A stretch of 64,000 nucleotides of DNA, taken from the NCBI GenBank assembly GCA_963971575.1, contig OZ020623.1:11782980-11846979 (forward strand), given 5' to 3'. This stretch comes from Liopterus haemorrhoidalis. Taxonomy: Eukaryota; Arthropoda; Insecta; Coleoptera; Dytiscidae. The notes under the pieces are model-generated. The model saw nothing but the letters and a program-made list of their open reading frames with translations, was not told where the DNA came from and did not search any database. Of this stretch, positions 12,168-23,852 are shown piece after piece. Within the stretch, counting starts at the first letter, position 1. Each line of letters starts with the position of its first letter. The position numbers were made by a program, and so were the translations under genes.

Positions 12168-12485
12168 GTCATGCCCGCGGGCCGTGTCTGACCCGATACT
12201 TATTTTTAAACGACACGCAATGAGCGGATTTTTAAGATTTCCTAGGTATAATCAGAAGCAACTATACCATTCATGTCCAGCATATGGCCCGCGGACCGTA
12301 TCCGGCCCAATACTAATTTTTAAATGACAGGCATTAAGCGGCTTTTTAGGATTTCCTAGGTATAATCAGAAATAACTATACCATTGATGTCCAGCATATG
12401 GCTCGTGGGCCGTATCCGGCCCGATATTAATTTTTAAACAACACGCATTAAGCAGCTTTTTAGGATTTCCTAGGTATAATCAAGA
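12168..12485 (+). repeat. Tandem repeat, about 114-bp unit, 3 copies
   Basis: Three units each hold GGCCCGCGGACCGTATCCGG-type sequence, then ATTTTTAAA, then GGATTTCCTAGGTATAATCA. Unit starts are near 12168, 12271 and 12385; the first unit is about 12 bp shorter. Confidence 0.85.
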
Positions 12486-12834
12486 AACGTTTTTGTTTTG
12501 TTAATATACGCAGAATCACGCAAATTTTAATAATTGATTCCTGCTTATATTGATTTTTATTCGATATCAGTTTGCCAACGTTGTTGGCAACGGGTCTGCT
12601 AGTCAATTTAATAAACTTCTAACAGTTAAGTTGTAAACAAAAACTAAAAAGTTGGTAGTTGGTACGATTGAGAAGTATACAACTGTCATCCAAAAATTTG
12701 ACCGGAGGTAGTTTTGAAAATAGTGTAGTTTGTAGTGTAGCATCGAAAGTTGGAAGGAAGTATTGTGTTTCACATTATACTTTTTACGTCAGTACTACGC
12801 AAAAAATCTGTAGTGCTTCGCAAAAAAGTATAAT

Positions 12835-13062
12835 GTAGAACGAACTTAACTCGGTAATTCCCTTAGCCAATTGAATAATTTCCCAGCGTTTTCGCGTTAG
12901 GTAGTAGTGATTTATCGTCGTTATATTAATTTCGTCTTAATATCCGATGTCGTTATATGCGTCTTACGTTTAAAAACATATGTTTCTGGCCGGGACTTCG
13001 TAGCAAAAACCGATATATAGTCATATCAGTTGTCGCTATAAACGATATCCAGTGTATTTGTA
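12835..13062 (+). repeat. Dispersed repeat, uninterrupted copy
   Basis: Shares ACTCGGTAATTCCC and AATATCCGATGTCGTTATA with the sequence flanking the TCTG copy at 16746-17870 (left part about 16705-16745, right part about 17871-18020). The mariner at 13065 is inserted at its right edge. Confidence 0.7.
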
Positions 13063-13064
13063 TA

Positions 13065-14351
13065 CCGGTCTACAAGTATGAAATGCGGATTTTTTTAAAA
13101 AATAAAACACATTAAACTCAAAAGAACAGTAAAAGTTTAATTATTCAAAGTATGCTCCATTATAAGTTTCCATATATTTTTCCCATCTTTCAGGCAATTT
13201 GTGAATACCTCGCCAGTAGAACTCTTGCCCTTTCCCCGCAAACCATTCATCTATCCATTCTTTCACATTTTCATATGAACAAAAGTGCTGATTGGCAAGT
13301 GCGTGACCCATCGATGCGAACAAGTGGTAATCTGAAGAGGCCAAGTCTGGTGAGTAAGCGGCATGGGGTAGCACTTCCCACTTAAGTGCCTCCAATGTGT
13401 TTCAAACTGCTTTTGCCTTATGTGATGGAGCGTTATCGTGAAGAAAGATTACCTTGTGCTGTCTACTTTCGTATTCTGGTCGTTTTATGAGCAGCGAATG
13501 GTTCAATTCGACCAGTTGTTGTTGGTAGCGTTGGTATTAACTGTTTCACCAGGTTTTAACAATTCATAATAGACCACACCCTTTTGGTCTCACCAAGTAC
13601 AGAGCATTGTCTTTTTGCCAAAGCGATTCGGTCTTGCAGTTGATGTGGATGGTGAGCCTGGCTTCACCCATGATTTTTTGCGTTTGGGATTTTCAAAATA
13701 AATCCATTTTTCATCGCCAGTAATGATACGATGCAAAAAAGACTTTCTTTTGTATCGTGCAAGCAAAATTTCACAAGTGTTTTTGCGTTTTTCCATCTGC
13801 CTCTCATTCAATGCATGTGGAACCCATCTGCCGACTTTCTGGATCTTACCCATCTCTCGTAGGCGATTGGAAACAGCTTGTTGACTAACACCTAACTGCT
13901 CTGCTAGTTGTTTTTGTGATTGACTATCGTCTTCCTGTAGCAATGTTTCCAATTTTGTATCTTCATATTTTTTTGTAGGTTTTCCATGTTCTTTGTCTGT
14001 AAGATCAAAGTCACCACTTTTGAAACGCTGAAACCATCGTTCACACGTATCTTGCGATGGAGCATATTCACCATAAGCTTCTCGAAGCAGTCGGTATGAT
14101 TCAGCAGCAGTTTTTTTCAAATGAAAACAAAACAGTAGTACTGTCCGCGAATGCTCTTTATTTGGCATAAAATTTGACATTTTTAACACAGTAAAACAAA
14201 ACTATATGATCACTTTTCAAATTATAACCTATACGGATTTGACACTTAATGATAACTTAACAAAACGCCATATGTGTTGAAAATTTGAACTATAAACTCT
14301 GTTTGCGCGGCAAGTTTGAAAAAAATCCGCATTTCATACTTGTAGACCTGG
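13065..14351 (-). mobile_element. Mariner (DD34D), both ends intact
   Basis: 1287 bp, the normal size for mariner, with ends CCGGTCTACAAGTATGAAAT (left) and CCAGGTCTACAAGTATGAAA (right, reverse strand), flanked by TA at 13063-13064 and 14352-14353. Same family as 1589-2640. The ends look usable, but the transposase is dead. Confidence 0.95.
13141..14189 (-). pseudogene. Mariner transposase with two stops and a frameshift
   Basis: The start MLKMSNFMPNKEHSR at 14189 and the 199-residue N-terminal part (13590-14189) include the helix-turn-helix regions and TGDEKW. The frame then ends at a TGA where the sister copy has TGG (Trp). A one-base deletion at about 13535 shifts the frame in the NIQRYQ region, and a TGA replaces an Arg codon near 13399. 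The last 84 residues (13141-13395) carry SPDLASSDYHLF and a C-terminus ending YMETYNGAYFE. Confidence 0.93.
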
Positions 14352-14353
14352 TA

Positions 14354-15365
14354 TAACATACCTGTAAAGTCCCTCCACTTAACATATTAAGATGTATAAG
14401 ATGTAGTAGAAACTTGTGATTCATATATCAGTTTAGAACGTGACATAAGCAAAGTAGAGTAATATTATGATGACATATGAACTCAGACGGTCACTGACTC
14501 ATAAATCACCTGATACAGCACTTTGATCCAAAGTACAGTCGACAGTCGCCGTCTGATCACACGGCTAACATCAGAAATACATGCGCTGATATATGGACGG
14601 TTATATTGAATTTGGGATTATTTCAAGTGAAGAGATTTCAACTCACTGATTGCACTTTGATTCTGGATTCTCACTGAATGGAATAAGATCAAAATACAAG
14701 AAAATCTAATGGTATTTTCGTTTCACTAAAAATCTTTGTTTGGTTTTAATATCGGGTCTATTCTGTATCTTTTGTGGTTAAAAATGATGGTTAAAAAATA
14801 ACATTTTAACTAGGCGTTAAAACTTTAACCTTGTTTCTTATTCTATATCTCAGATTGTAACCCAAGCGTTAAGTTCTAACTTTTTAACCTTATGGTTAAA
14901 TGTATGTTGTGAAATTATCTACAAGGGACGTATTTTGCTAGTGTAAGTGTGGATTTAATGTAAGAAAGTGTTATGGTTGAATCGTGAAAGAACAATGTTT
15001 AAATATAATAAATCTATATTGCGGAAATGTACAATATTTATATACAGTGAAACTTCTATCTATCGTTTTTGAAGGGACCTATTGAAATAAACTGTGGATG
15101 CGGGAAAACGATGAATGCGGGAATATAGAAAAAAACACATTAATACATATTTAAATGTTTAATATGTATGTATGTACATATTAAACATTCAGGTATAAAT
15201 CAATTTGTTTAAATAAAAAATATCTTTAAAATATCTAAAAAATTAATTTTTCATTTATTAACTTCTTTATGTTCAATTTGTTCTAGTAATAATTGGTTTA
15301 AAATAAACAGACTTGCCATGATTAATTATATAAATTGATTTTTTCTGGCTATTAGACGTTTAGAG
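14354..15365. other. No gene; possible outer inverted-repeat element
   Basis: Between 14755 and 14900 several GTTAAAA-rich segments have inverted partners at 16185-16350, on the far side of the hAT-type element, suggesting an older element into which it inserted. Ends are not clear. Confidence 0.35.
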
Positions 15366-15373
15366 GTTAGAAT

Positions 15374-16173
15374 TAGAGATGGGTCGTTCATGAACGAACC
15401 GGCTCACTGAGCCGACTCAGTACACTGACCGAAGTGACACGGTTCACCAAATTGAAATGAGCCAGCTCACGGCTCACTGTATAGTTTCAAGTTTCAAGGA
15501 TACGAGTGGTCGGGCGATTGTGAGCAGTGACCGGAGTGATCCGGATCTGGATCGATGTCATGTTGAACTTCGCGAGAACTCTGCGTGTAATGTATTATCA
15601 TAAAGTGTATTATTTATTGTCATCAATTTGTAGGGCAGTTTATTTGAAACTAATAGGCTTAGTCTGTATTTTCTTACAACCATACTATATAAAAATATTG
15701 CCCAAATCCCAGATGTCCGATTTATAAGGGCAATAAACATCGCCATAAACTTAACACATCTGGTTTAAAATACAGTAGCTACATAAAGTGAATTGTTTGT
15801 TTCAAAAATGTTAGATAAGAACCGGGGTTAAGCGACGTTCTACCTACGAGCGAACGACCGACAACTAACCGGGTTAAGCGACGTTCTACCTACGAGCGAA
15901 CGACCGACAACTGACCCGGTCTAAGAAAGAGCCGGGTCTAAGAAAGAGCCGGGTCTAAGAAAGAGCCGGCTCTAAGCGACGTCTACCTACAAGCGAACGA
16001 CCGACAACTGACCGGCTCTAAGCGACGTTCTACCTACGAACTAACGACCGGCCTGTGTCTCGAAAACATGTTTACTTAACCGGATCACCGAGCCGGATCA
16101 ATGAACCGGCTCAACAAACTGAACGACCTCCACTGATCCGGTTCCGCAAACTGAGCCGAAATTCCCATCTCTA
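15374..16173. mobile_element. hAT-type non-autonomous element with internal minisatellites
   Basis: An 800-bp element with ends TAGAGATGGG and CCCATCTCTA, flanked by an exact 8-bp duplication GTTAGAAT (15366-15373 and 16174-16181). It has no transposase. The interior carries short repeats of the CGGCTCACTGAGCCG type and, at 15826-16080, two interleaved minisatellites. Confidence 0.85.
15826..16080 (+). repeat. Nested minisatellites (about 57 bp and 17 bp)
   Basis: A unit with TTAAGCGACGTTCTACCTAC followed by GAGCGAACGACCGACAACT occurs four times. Between copies 2 and 3, TCTAAGAAAGAGCCGGG repeats three times. Confidence 0.85.
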
Positions 16174-16744
16174 GTTAGAATTACAGCTCGTTAAAATGTT
16201 AACGCCCTATATTTGGCTGGAGTTAAAATCCCAAATATAACTATATTAACGAAAAAAAAAAAAAAAAGAGGTTAAAATTTTAACTCCATAGAGTTACAGA
16301 ATAACAAAATATTGTAAAACGTGGTTAAAATTTTTTAACTTCGACCTTGAGGTTAATGCAATGCAAAATCTGTTTTAGCTTCTTTTATATTTTGATTAAA
16401 CGTGAAAAAATGCTGAATTGTTTCAACTGCTGAAAAATTCATCCTTTATAGTAAGTGTTTAGAACTCGGTTTCTTCCATTTCCACTTCGTTGTTCTTTAT
16501 TTCTGACTTCAAATTCGAATCTGACCCAGCACCAAATTTCACCTTCCGTCATATCCCTCTCCATTTCGAGTTCTTTATCAATATTTGAAAAATTTACATT
16601 AATGCTTTTCGTTTCGCCATATCGACGTCAATGACGTCCCTTCAACTCGTACTTAACTACTTAATGAACATGTTTATCTGTCACGTTCCGCCTTGCCTTT
16701 TCATAACTCGGTAATTCCCCTAGCCAATTCGGTACTTCCAAGGC

Positions 16745-16745
<1 letters not shown>

Positions 16746-16798
<53 letters not shown>

Positions 16799-17870
16799 AT
16801 GTCTGTCTGTTCGGTAAAAATTGTAGCCAAACGGCTAAACCTAGAGAGTTGAAAATTGGCATGCTTATACAACTCTTTAACCCGCACATAGGAAAAATAC
16901 TAAAACATTTAAAAAACATATCCCCCTAAAAATATAAATATGTGCTCATCAAAAAAAAATATATTTTTTTAAAATTCTGAGTAGGGTATCAAATTAAAGC
17001 CCTTAGTACGTGGATTAACGATCAAAATTTTATTTTTGCAAAATAAATTATTTTGACGCTATTTTTGCCAAAATTGTGCAAAAATTTTTTTGTCCCACAC
17101 CCTTTAGCCCAGATGGTTTAAACTAAAAATCTGAAAAAAATCTAAGTAATGTACATTGGTGTGAACCGGAATAGTACAACAGGAATTTTTGATCAGATTA
17201 TGTTTTCGGAAAATAACGCATTTTTTGTGTTTTTTGGTTGACGATGCATATAGCTTATACTCATATAACACGCTGAGTTGTTAAGCGTGTGGTGGTCTAG
17301 AGTCTATGTTGCACGCCAACTACACAGATTTGTAATACACCACGCAGGTTCGTTCCTGGCTTGTGGAGTCTTTTTTTTTTGTTTTTTTTTTAATTTTTAT
17401 TTTGTTTAAATTAATTTATTAAAATTCTAGTTATATTTTAGCAAATTTTGAATTTAATTTTCAAGAGCGTAAATTTAATAACCAATTGGAATTATATTTT
17501 CATTCTATGTGTCATTTATACGAAACCAGAGGGGCGGAGCGTATGATTTAAGACAACCAATGAAAGCCATAGGCGCAATTTTCAAAATCTTAATGAACCT
17601 TGTTATATAAAAAAAATACTGCACTTATTTAGAAACCTAAATAATGATATTAGGTATTCGAATTAAAATTAACAAAAAAATATTTTAACATAAAATTTGT
17701 TTATAAAGCTCTGAGATTAACAGACGATAAATTATTTTAAAAAGATCGTTCATTTTGCCGTGGTTACTACAAAGCAAAATTGGTCCTACACACTCAGCAT
17801 GCCGCCTTCACTTATTATATACCTGCAAAACCCTGCAATGTGTGAAAATTCACACTTCACATCAATTTTT
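16746..17870 (+). repeat. TCTG/tRNA-like family, copy B
   Basis: Starts directly in the TCTG run (16746-16812), so the outermost left end is missing. It continues through the conserved body and a tRNA-like module, and ends with GTGTGAAAATTCACAC followed by TTCACATCAATTTTT. It interrupts a second copy of the 12835-13062 repeat. Confidence 0.88.
17286..17370 (+). other. tRNA-like module, isotype unclear
   Basis: GTGGTGGTCTAGAGTC resembles an A box, and CAGGTTCGTTCCTG forms a perfect T-arm hairpin with a B-box core. A run of ten or more T follows within a few bases. It differs from the modules in the other copies. Confidence 0.55.
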
Positions 17871-18044
17871 CATCGTTATGTTAATTTCGTCGTAATATCC
17901 GATGTCGTTATAAGCGATAAGTCTTATAAAAAGTTTTGTTTCTGACCGGGACTTTGAAATTTCGTCGCAAAAAACTGATATGTCGTTATGTCAGACGTTA
18001 TAAACGATATCCAATTCATATATGTTTGTATGTGTATTCATCCT

Positions 18045-18650
18045 CAAAACAGTTCCTTTTCCGGTCATTTTCAATTTGAAATGCCCGTTTTCATTCTAAT
18101 ATATATCCCGTGACAACGAACTAAATAATCCACTATAGTTCGTGTAAACTTTGGATTATCACAAAGAAAACAAAAAGTCCTTAACAACGTTCACTACTAA
18201 ACCGTATCGAAAGACAATACTAAACTTGTTTCAGAAAGTAAAAGACAGGATAAAAACAAAAACTACAGGGAATAAAACAAGGACGAAAAAAATTAGCACA
18301 ATACGTGTTGTATTAGAAACTTCACATAATGCTAGGTGAGCTATTTAGTAGAGTATCCTTTTTCTTTATTCAATTTAAAAAGGATCTCGATCCTTTTTAT
18401 AATGCTAATAGTTGATTTTCCTTACAATAATTCTTTGCAGCTATTGCCATCTTTTAGTGAAACTGAGAACTATACATCACGTGACTATTACAATAAATTA
18501 ATGAGTATAGCGAATGTTTTTTTTTTATTTATTACACGTTTTTCAACACGCGATAATAATATGGATTATTTATTAAATCGATCTTGTTTACGCATGCCAT
18601 TTGTAAAATTATAAGGGAATAGAATAAAAATTCAACAGATAAAGTCTATG
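18045..18650. other. No gene seen
   Basis: AT-rich sequence; ORFs of 62 and 92 codons here have no recognisable family features. A short palindrome AAGGATCTCGATCCTTTT lies at about 18379. Confidence 0.4.
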
Positions 18651-18651
18651 C

Positions 18652-18923
18652 TATTCGCGACTGAAACTAACGTTGGCGGCGCTGCGTACAACAGTTAATG
18701 GTTGACGAGAAGCGTATGTGTCAAAAGTTTTTTCTTAATTTTTATCTGTTCAAACAATATTTCGGTAAAAAAGCACAGTATTTAAGTCACTATATTTAAA
18801 AATACGTCTTAATTCACATAAACTGCAGCACAACACACTAAAAATATTATCCAAATATACGCTTCTGTTTAATTTAGCCAGTCACTACCAGATGTCTCAC
18901 TGTTATTTGCAGTCGCGAATAGA
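18652..18923. mobile_element. Putative MITE
   Basis: Ends CTATTCGCGACTG and CAGTCGCGAATAG form a 13-bp inverted repeat around 272 bp of non-coding DNA. No clear target duplication. Confidence 0.5.
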
Positions 18924-19179
18924 GTAGTCGGAGAATCAGTGCAGTTGCGTCAATGGAAACGTCACGTTTTTGTGACGTCATATTTAGTACGGTTACATGC
19001 ATCCATTTAACGAATGTAATATTCGTACGCTGTCACTTGTATCGAAATGAAATAAAAATATAAGAATAGGAACAGAATAGAAACAAAAACTATTCTAATA
19101 GACAAAATAGTCCTAAAAGGGCTGATGTGATCCAAAAATATGATTAAGTTGAATTTAACCGAAAAATCTATGCACTACA

Positions 19180-19795
19180 CCAGTGTTTCTCAATATTTTT
19201 ACTCTTGTGGCACATTTTCCAAAGAAGAAAAACTTCGCGGCACTCCTACCTAATCATAGAAGAAGAAATTTTGAATACCACTGTATTCAGGAAAACCAAT
19301 GGCGAAGGAAGACCTCCGCTAGACTTGCCCTCCCATAAAAAAAATAATAATTAAAAAAAAAAACAATTTTTTTTTAACTTAAAAAAAGATTTAGGTAAAT
19401 CGTCAAAAATACATCAAATTATGTTCTATACAAATTTTTGTCCAAGGCTTGGTTTACTAGATACGATTTTTTTTAACTTTTAAAGTTTAATAACTTCCGT
19501 TTCCGGTTTCGGATTTTAATAAAAAACAATAGGGTTCTTCCCAATTATTAGGAGAATTTTTTAGTATCAGAACGAACTATTTAAGTTAAACCGTTTTTGA
19601 GTTATCGTGTATACACACAGACACACACACACACACACACAGACACACTCACATACGGACGGCACTTCGAAAATAGGTTTTTTGGATTCCCTGGACCATG
19701 AAACGTGGTCATCAGTCAAAATCTCGACATCGAAAATTTTCGCGATTACAATACTTGCCCCTTATATATTAAGGTCGGGCAAGTAAAAATGATAT
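19180..19795. repeat. hAT remnant and CA-microsatellite repeat
   Basis: CAGTGTTTCTCAA at 19182 is a typical hAT end, but no partner end is visible. From about 19490 a separate dispersed repeat surrounds a CA run (19618-19645) and ends near AAGGTCGGGCAAGTAAAA. No coding. Confidence 0.45.
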
Positions 19796-20016
19796 GTCAA
19801 TTTCAATTCGTCATAAAATGATCCTTCGTGTACTTTATTCTTATTTATGGTATTGTACGTATATTCGGACAGTAATGTTAAAATTCACACACAATATTAA
19901 ATGGAAATCTATAATATATCTATAAGTAGGGTTACCATATTTTTTGTGCGCCAAACCAGGACACCCCACCCCCAAATATTTTTTTCTCATTTTTTTATAC
20001 TTTATTGATTGATGTA

Positions 20017-21326
20017 CAAGGTGTCTCAAAAGAAATTTTATATTTAGTGGATCGATTAAAAAAAAAGTAAGCCGTATATAGAAAAAATGTTTATTAATTA
20101 TTAAAATACACTTTTTGGGGATTTATTTCTTAAAAATAATATCGTCTAAATGTAGACCCTGGCGTTCTCGGCACTCATTTAATCGAACAGTAAAATTACT
20201 TATGACGTCTCGGCAGGTGGACTCAGGGATGGCTGCCATTTCGTGACGGTTATTTTCTTTCAAATGCGCCAGTGAAGTCGGTTTATTGGCGTAAACTTTA
20301 GGTTTAAGATAACCCCATAGGAAAAAGTCCATAGGGGTTAAATCTGGACTGCGTGGAGGCCAATTTATGTCACCTCTCCGGGAGATCAATTTGCCTGAGA
20401 AAATTTCACGAACACGTGGCAGAGACATATTGGACGTGTGTGAAGTTGCTCCGTCCTGTTGGAACCATGTTCTTTGGTTATAGCCAGGAAAGTTTTGCAG
20501 TTCAGGTACCAAGAAGTTGTCTAACATCTCCACATAACGCTCTGAATTCACTGTAACTGCACGCCCCCTTTCGTCTTTATAAAAGTAAGGGCCGATAATT
20601 CCTCACGCCGACATCGCAGCTCATACGGGCACTTTAGGCGAATGTAGGGGTTTCTGATATTTGCGTTTCGGATTCGTTGCACTCCAGTAGCGACAGTCCT
20701 GCTTATTTACGTGGCCATTAAGATGAAAATGAGCTTCATCCGAAAACAAAATGTTGGTAAACGTTGAAAATCGCTCAATCACCTGATTTACGAAATTAAG
20801 CCTCTGACTGGCATCTTGGGGCTTTAATTCTTGCACCAATTGAAATTTGTAGGGGTGCAGCTTTAGGTCTTTGTGCATAATGCGATGTAATGATGATCTA
20901 TGCACATTTAAAGCACTTGCGCGTTTCCGAATTGAAAGGTTCGGGTCGTCACGAACAGACTGATTAACATTCTCCACGTTTTCTACCGTTCTTGATGACC
21001 TAGGTTGCCCGGATTTTGATTTATCCAGCGTTGTACCAGTCTCTTCAAACTTTTTAACCCAATGTCGAATGAGAGGAATGCTTGGCGCATCATTTAAGTG
21101 GCGAAAACCTCGAATACTGCAGAATTTTCTACGCGCTACAGTCGCCGAATCACCCTTTTTGTAAAATTCTCGCACGCATAACGCGCGGTCTGCTCCCGAG
21201 AAACGCTCCATAGCGACTGAATTCCCAAGAGCCAGGCTACCGATTGACATAACCCCCGCGCCCCTCGGATACGTTGCGTTCACGCAGTAAGCTAAATAAA
21301 TATAAAATTTCTTTTGAGACACCTTG
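20017..21326 (-). mobile_element. DD41D Tc1/mariner-type element, both ends intact
   Basis: 1310 bp with ends CAAGGTGTCTCAAAAGAAAT and reverse complement, flanked by TA (20015-20016 and 21327-21328). Single copy in this window. Confidence 0.93.
20123..21211 (-). pseudogene. DD41D (rosa-like) transposase with two in-frame TGA
   Basis: The most plausible start is MERFSGADRALCV at 21211; the longer frame upstream runs into the terminal repeat. The N-terminal helix-turn-helix region includes SIRKRASALNVHRSSLHRIM. Catalytic residues are in FSDEAHFHLNGH, QQDGATSHTS and PDLTPMDFFLWGY, with 41 residues between the second and third Asp, the rosa/Visitor spacing. The whole length is one frame except for two TGA codons at 20621-20623 and about 20603-20605, both where I expect Trp (VPV-stop-AAMSA-stop-GIIGP). 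No frameshift is needed, so decay is slight. Confidence 0.92.
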
Positions 21327-21443
21327 TATAATAGGTGCCTCCGCTTCTATTTCGGGAAATAAACTTCTTAAATTATTAACGTAATTAAATAAATTGTCAA
21401 AAATATTTGCCGCAAACGAGATTGGCATAATAGGATCTTTTAA

Positions 21444-22162
21444 GGCGGCGCACAACCCTATAGTTCTCAATAGTTTCTTATACAAAACTAATAATTGGAA
21501 ATAAAATTAATAACAATCTATATATCAAAATTTGCAGCGAATTTTTATCTATCTAACAGCATATTTTTAATTGTAGACAAAACTGTTATGTAATTGTAAA
21601 TAAGCTAATTGCATTATAGATGCTATCTTGTAAACCAATCGACGCATATTTGCGTGCGCTGCGGAAAATTGTAGCTTAAGCTTCATTCTACAAATATGTT
21701 TGTAGCTATTTTTCTCTATTGTGATATCTACTTATAGTTATTGTACTTGGTAGTATATTTTTGCCGCCATCTTGAATCTTACGCGGTTTTCAAAATAGGT
21801 GTTACGGGTAAAAATGATTTAATTTTTGTGAAGAATACGTGTACCAAGTGGCATTCCATTATCTTCAAGTATAATATTTTTCGACGAATATTATTTGAAC
21901 CTTTCTACACAAAACTATATAAATATAAAAGTTATTCGAAACCCACAAATATATTTAAAAAATTACAGAAGAATATTGTTGATGTCTATTTTTAAGTTAT
22001 TGAGCGATAATATTTTTACAATAAATGTTTCTACAATTAAAAGTATCCTATTAGATAGACACAAATTCGGTGCAAAATTTGATGTATGGATTGACACTAA
22101 TTTTATTTCAGATTGTTAGTTTTGTATAAAAAAATAGTAAACTTTGGGGGTTATACGCAGCC
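21444..22162. mobile_element. TTAA-flanked element with long inverted repeats, copy 1
   Basis: 719 bp flanked by TTAA (21440-21443 and 22163-22166), starting GGCGGCGCACAACCC. The two ends are imperfect inverted repeats for about 120 bp (TTTCTTATACAAAACTAA at both). Non-coding. TTAA duplication suggests piggyBac-type mobilisation. A second copy lies inverted at 35860-36620. Confidence 0.85.
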
Positions 22163-22169
22163 TTAAGGA

Positions 22170-22600
22170 TTTACTGCTTGCATTTATTCTGGAAAGAATT
22201 TTCTCCACGACCACTATAGAATTTACCAATTCTAAAACCAATTTTGACTACAGAAAGTTAATATTCTAACACAAGAGTTATTGTTATTTTAAAGTACTTA
22301 TCTTCTTATGCATTTCGCGTGTATTCATCACTTGTTATGGAATAACTATTCCATACTTGTTGTCTTTTGTTTTTGTAGGGTTACATTAAGATATATGCAA
22401 CATTTACATTAAATAAATGCAACATAACTTCCTAACTTAAAATAGTGGCCGATGTGCGGTAAATTAAATTAAAAAAATAATAAATAACAAAATAGTTTAA
22501 TTAATTGATTAATTTGTTATGTAATATAAATTATTTGTTAAGATAAAATGTTTGTTAAAATAATTATTTGTTATTTTTTTTTCTTTCTGGTGGTCGTGGA
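22170..22600. other. No gene seen
   Basis: AT-rich; no supported element. Confidence 0.4.
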
Positions 22601-22607
22601 GAAAATA

Positions 22608-22728
22608 GAGTCTGTGACTCGGTTGGAAGAGAAAATTCGATACTCGTGGTTCATCACGTTCGCCTGCGGTTCGCGTTCGGAATGTTCCACTCGCATCGAA
22701 TTTTCTCATTCCAACCTTGTTACAGAAT
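22608..22728. mobile_element. Hairpin-type MITE fragment
   Basis: Arms of about 43 bp (22608-22650 and 22684-22728) share GTTGGAAGAGAAAATTCGAT with its reverse complement, around a GC-richer loop of about 33 bp. Ends uncertain. Confidence 0.55.
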
Positions 22729-22729
22729 A

Positions 22730-23570
22730 TACTATTATCCCAAATAACTGTTAATAAAATGAATTCTAAATTATTAATTTTGTTTGCTATTTCTCGTGAT
22801 TTAACTTTTACAGAATATTTCTGAGATCCATCTAGAGATATATATAAAATAGAGCATTTTTATTGACTTTTGAATTGGCTTAACTGCAGTTAAGACAATT
22901 CGCTCTACAAGACCATCTAGTAGTACATAATTTTTTTACTGTAAAATGTTTATTATTTTCCACATTTTGTGAAACTAGAGGAAACTTATATTTTTTTTTT
23001 ACATTTTTTTTTTTTCAAAGTTGACGGTTTGACCGGGCCCTTCAAAAAACCGGGCCCTAGACATTTGTCTCATTTGTCTATGCCATGATCCGGCCTTGGT
23101 TCGGAGCCTAAAAAAAAATAGTTACTGAGTCTCCCTCTGTGTCAAAAGTATTGGGCGCGACACTGTCCTACATAGTTTAATTTACTAAAATTATTTAAAT
23201 TTAGTTAAAAAATTAATAAAAACCCGCTGTTAATTTAACTTTTAATTAAAATTGCATATAATTACATAAATTAATAAATTTTCAGTATTTCCTGTTGCTT
23301 GAACAGATATAAATCGATAAAAATATATGTTTACAACAAATCCCCCGGCAAATACTAAATCAATTGAATTAACGCATTACCATAATGCTGAACATTAATA
23401 GTTGGTTCATCAGTTCATTTGTTGGATAAAAGGCAAATTCATAAATGTAAACACAACTCAAAAACTCAAATTGTGCTCATAAACACTCAATTATCTGCAA
23501 ATTGTTTAGTCAAACTCATATGGTGTTCATTGATGTTAAACCAAATAATAAAATGTGTTTTATATTCATT
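22730..23570. other. No gene; hAT end remnant
   Basis: At 23030-23095 a fragment with ACCGGGCCC and GATCCGGCC resembles the hAT-like elements at 55465 and 58193, but lacks intact ends. The rest is AT-rich. Confidence 0.4.
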
Positions 23571-23767
23571 TTGGAATTCTTTTCATAACTAAAGGTCGTT
23601 CTTTAGAAACGTATAAGCTACGTTCACAGCTCTAAATTTAATAGACTATCGACAACGCATAGACTGTCGACTGTTTTCGTTGCTTCAAACTTAAGTTGCA
23701 TTCAGAGCTATTAAATTAGTCTGTCATATACTATGACTTCAGTCTCTTAAACTCATCCAGTCATACC

Positions 23768-23852
23768 TTTTCAACAGAAAACAATTCGTGAATTCTAACA
23801 ACGATACTTCCAAGATGTTAGAAATTAACCATGGAGTACCTCAGGGGTCAGT
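23768..23852 (+). pseudogene. Jockey-like RT, 5' part
   Basis: Reads LFNRKQFVNSNN and then MLEINHGVPQGSVL, the start of the RT catalytic palm block. It ends at the TCTG run of a repeat copy. The same type of ORF resumes at 25016 beyond the repeat, so the repeat appears to split one LINE. Confidence 0.8.

Noticed and set aside
14755..16350. Larger inverted-repeat element around the hAT-type element
   Set aside because: GTTAAAA-rich segments on both sides are suggestive, but ends and target duplication could not be fixed.
20603..20623. Alternative genetic code (TGA as Trp)
   Set aside because: Other transposases here use TGG for Trp and show frameshifts and other stops; simple decay explains it.
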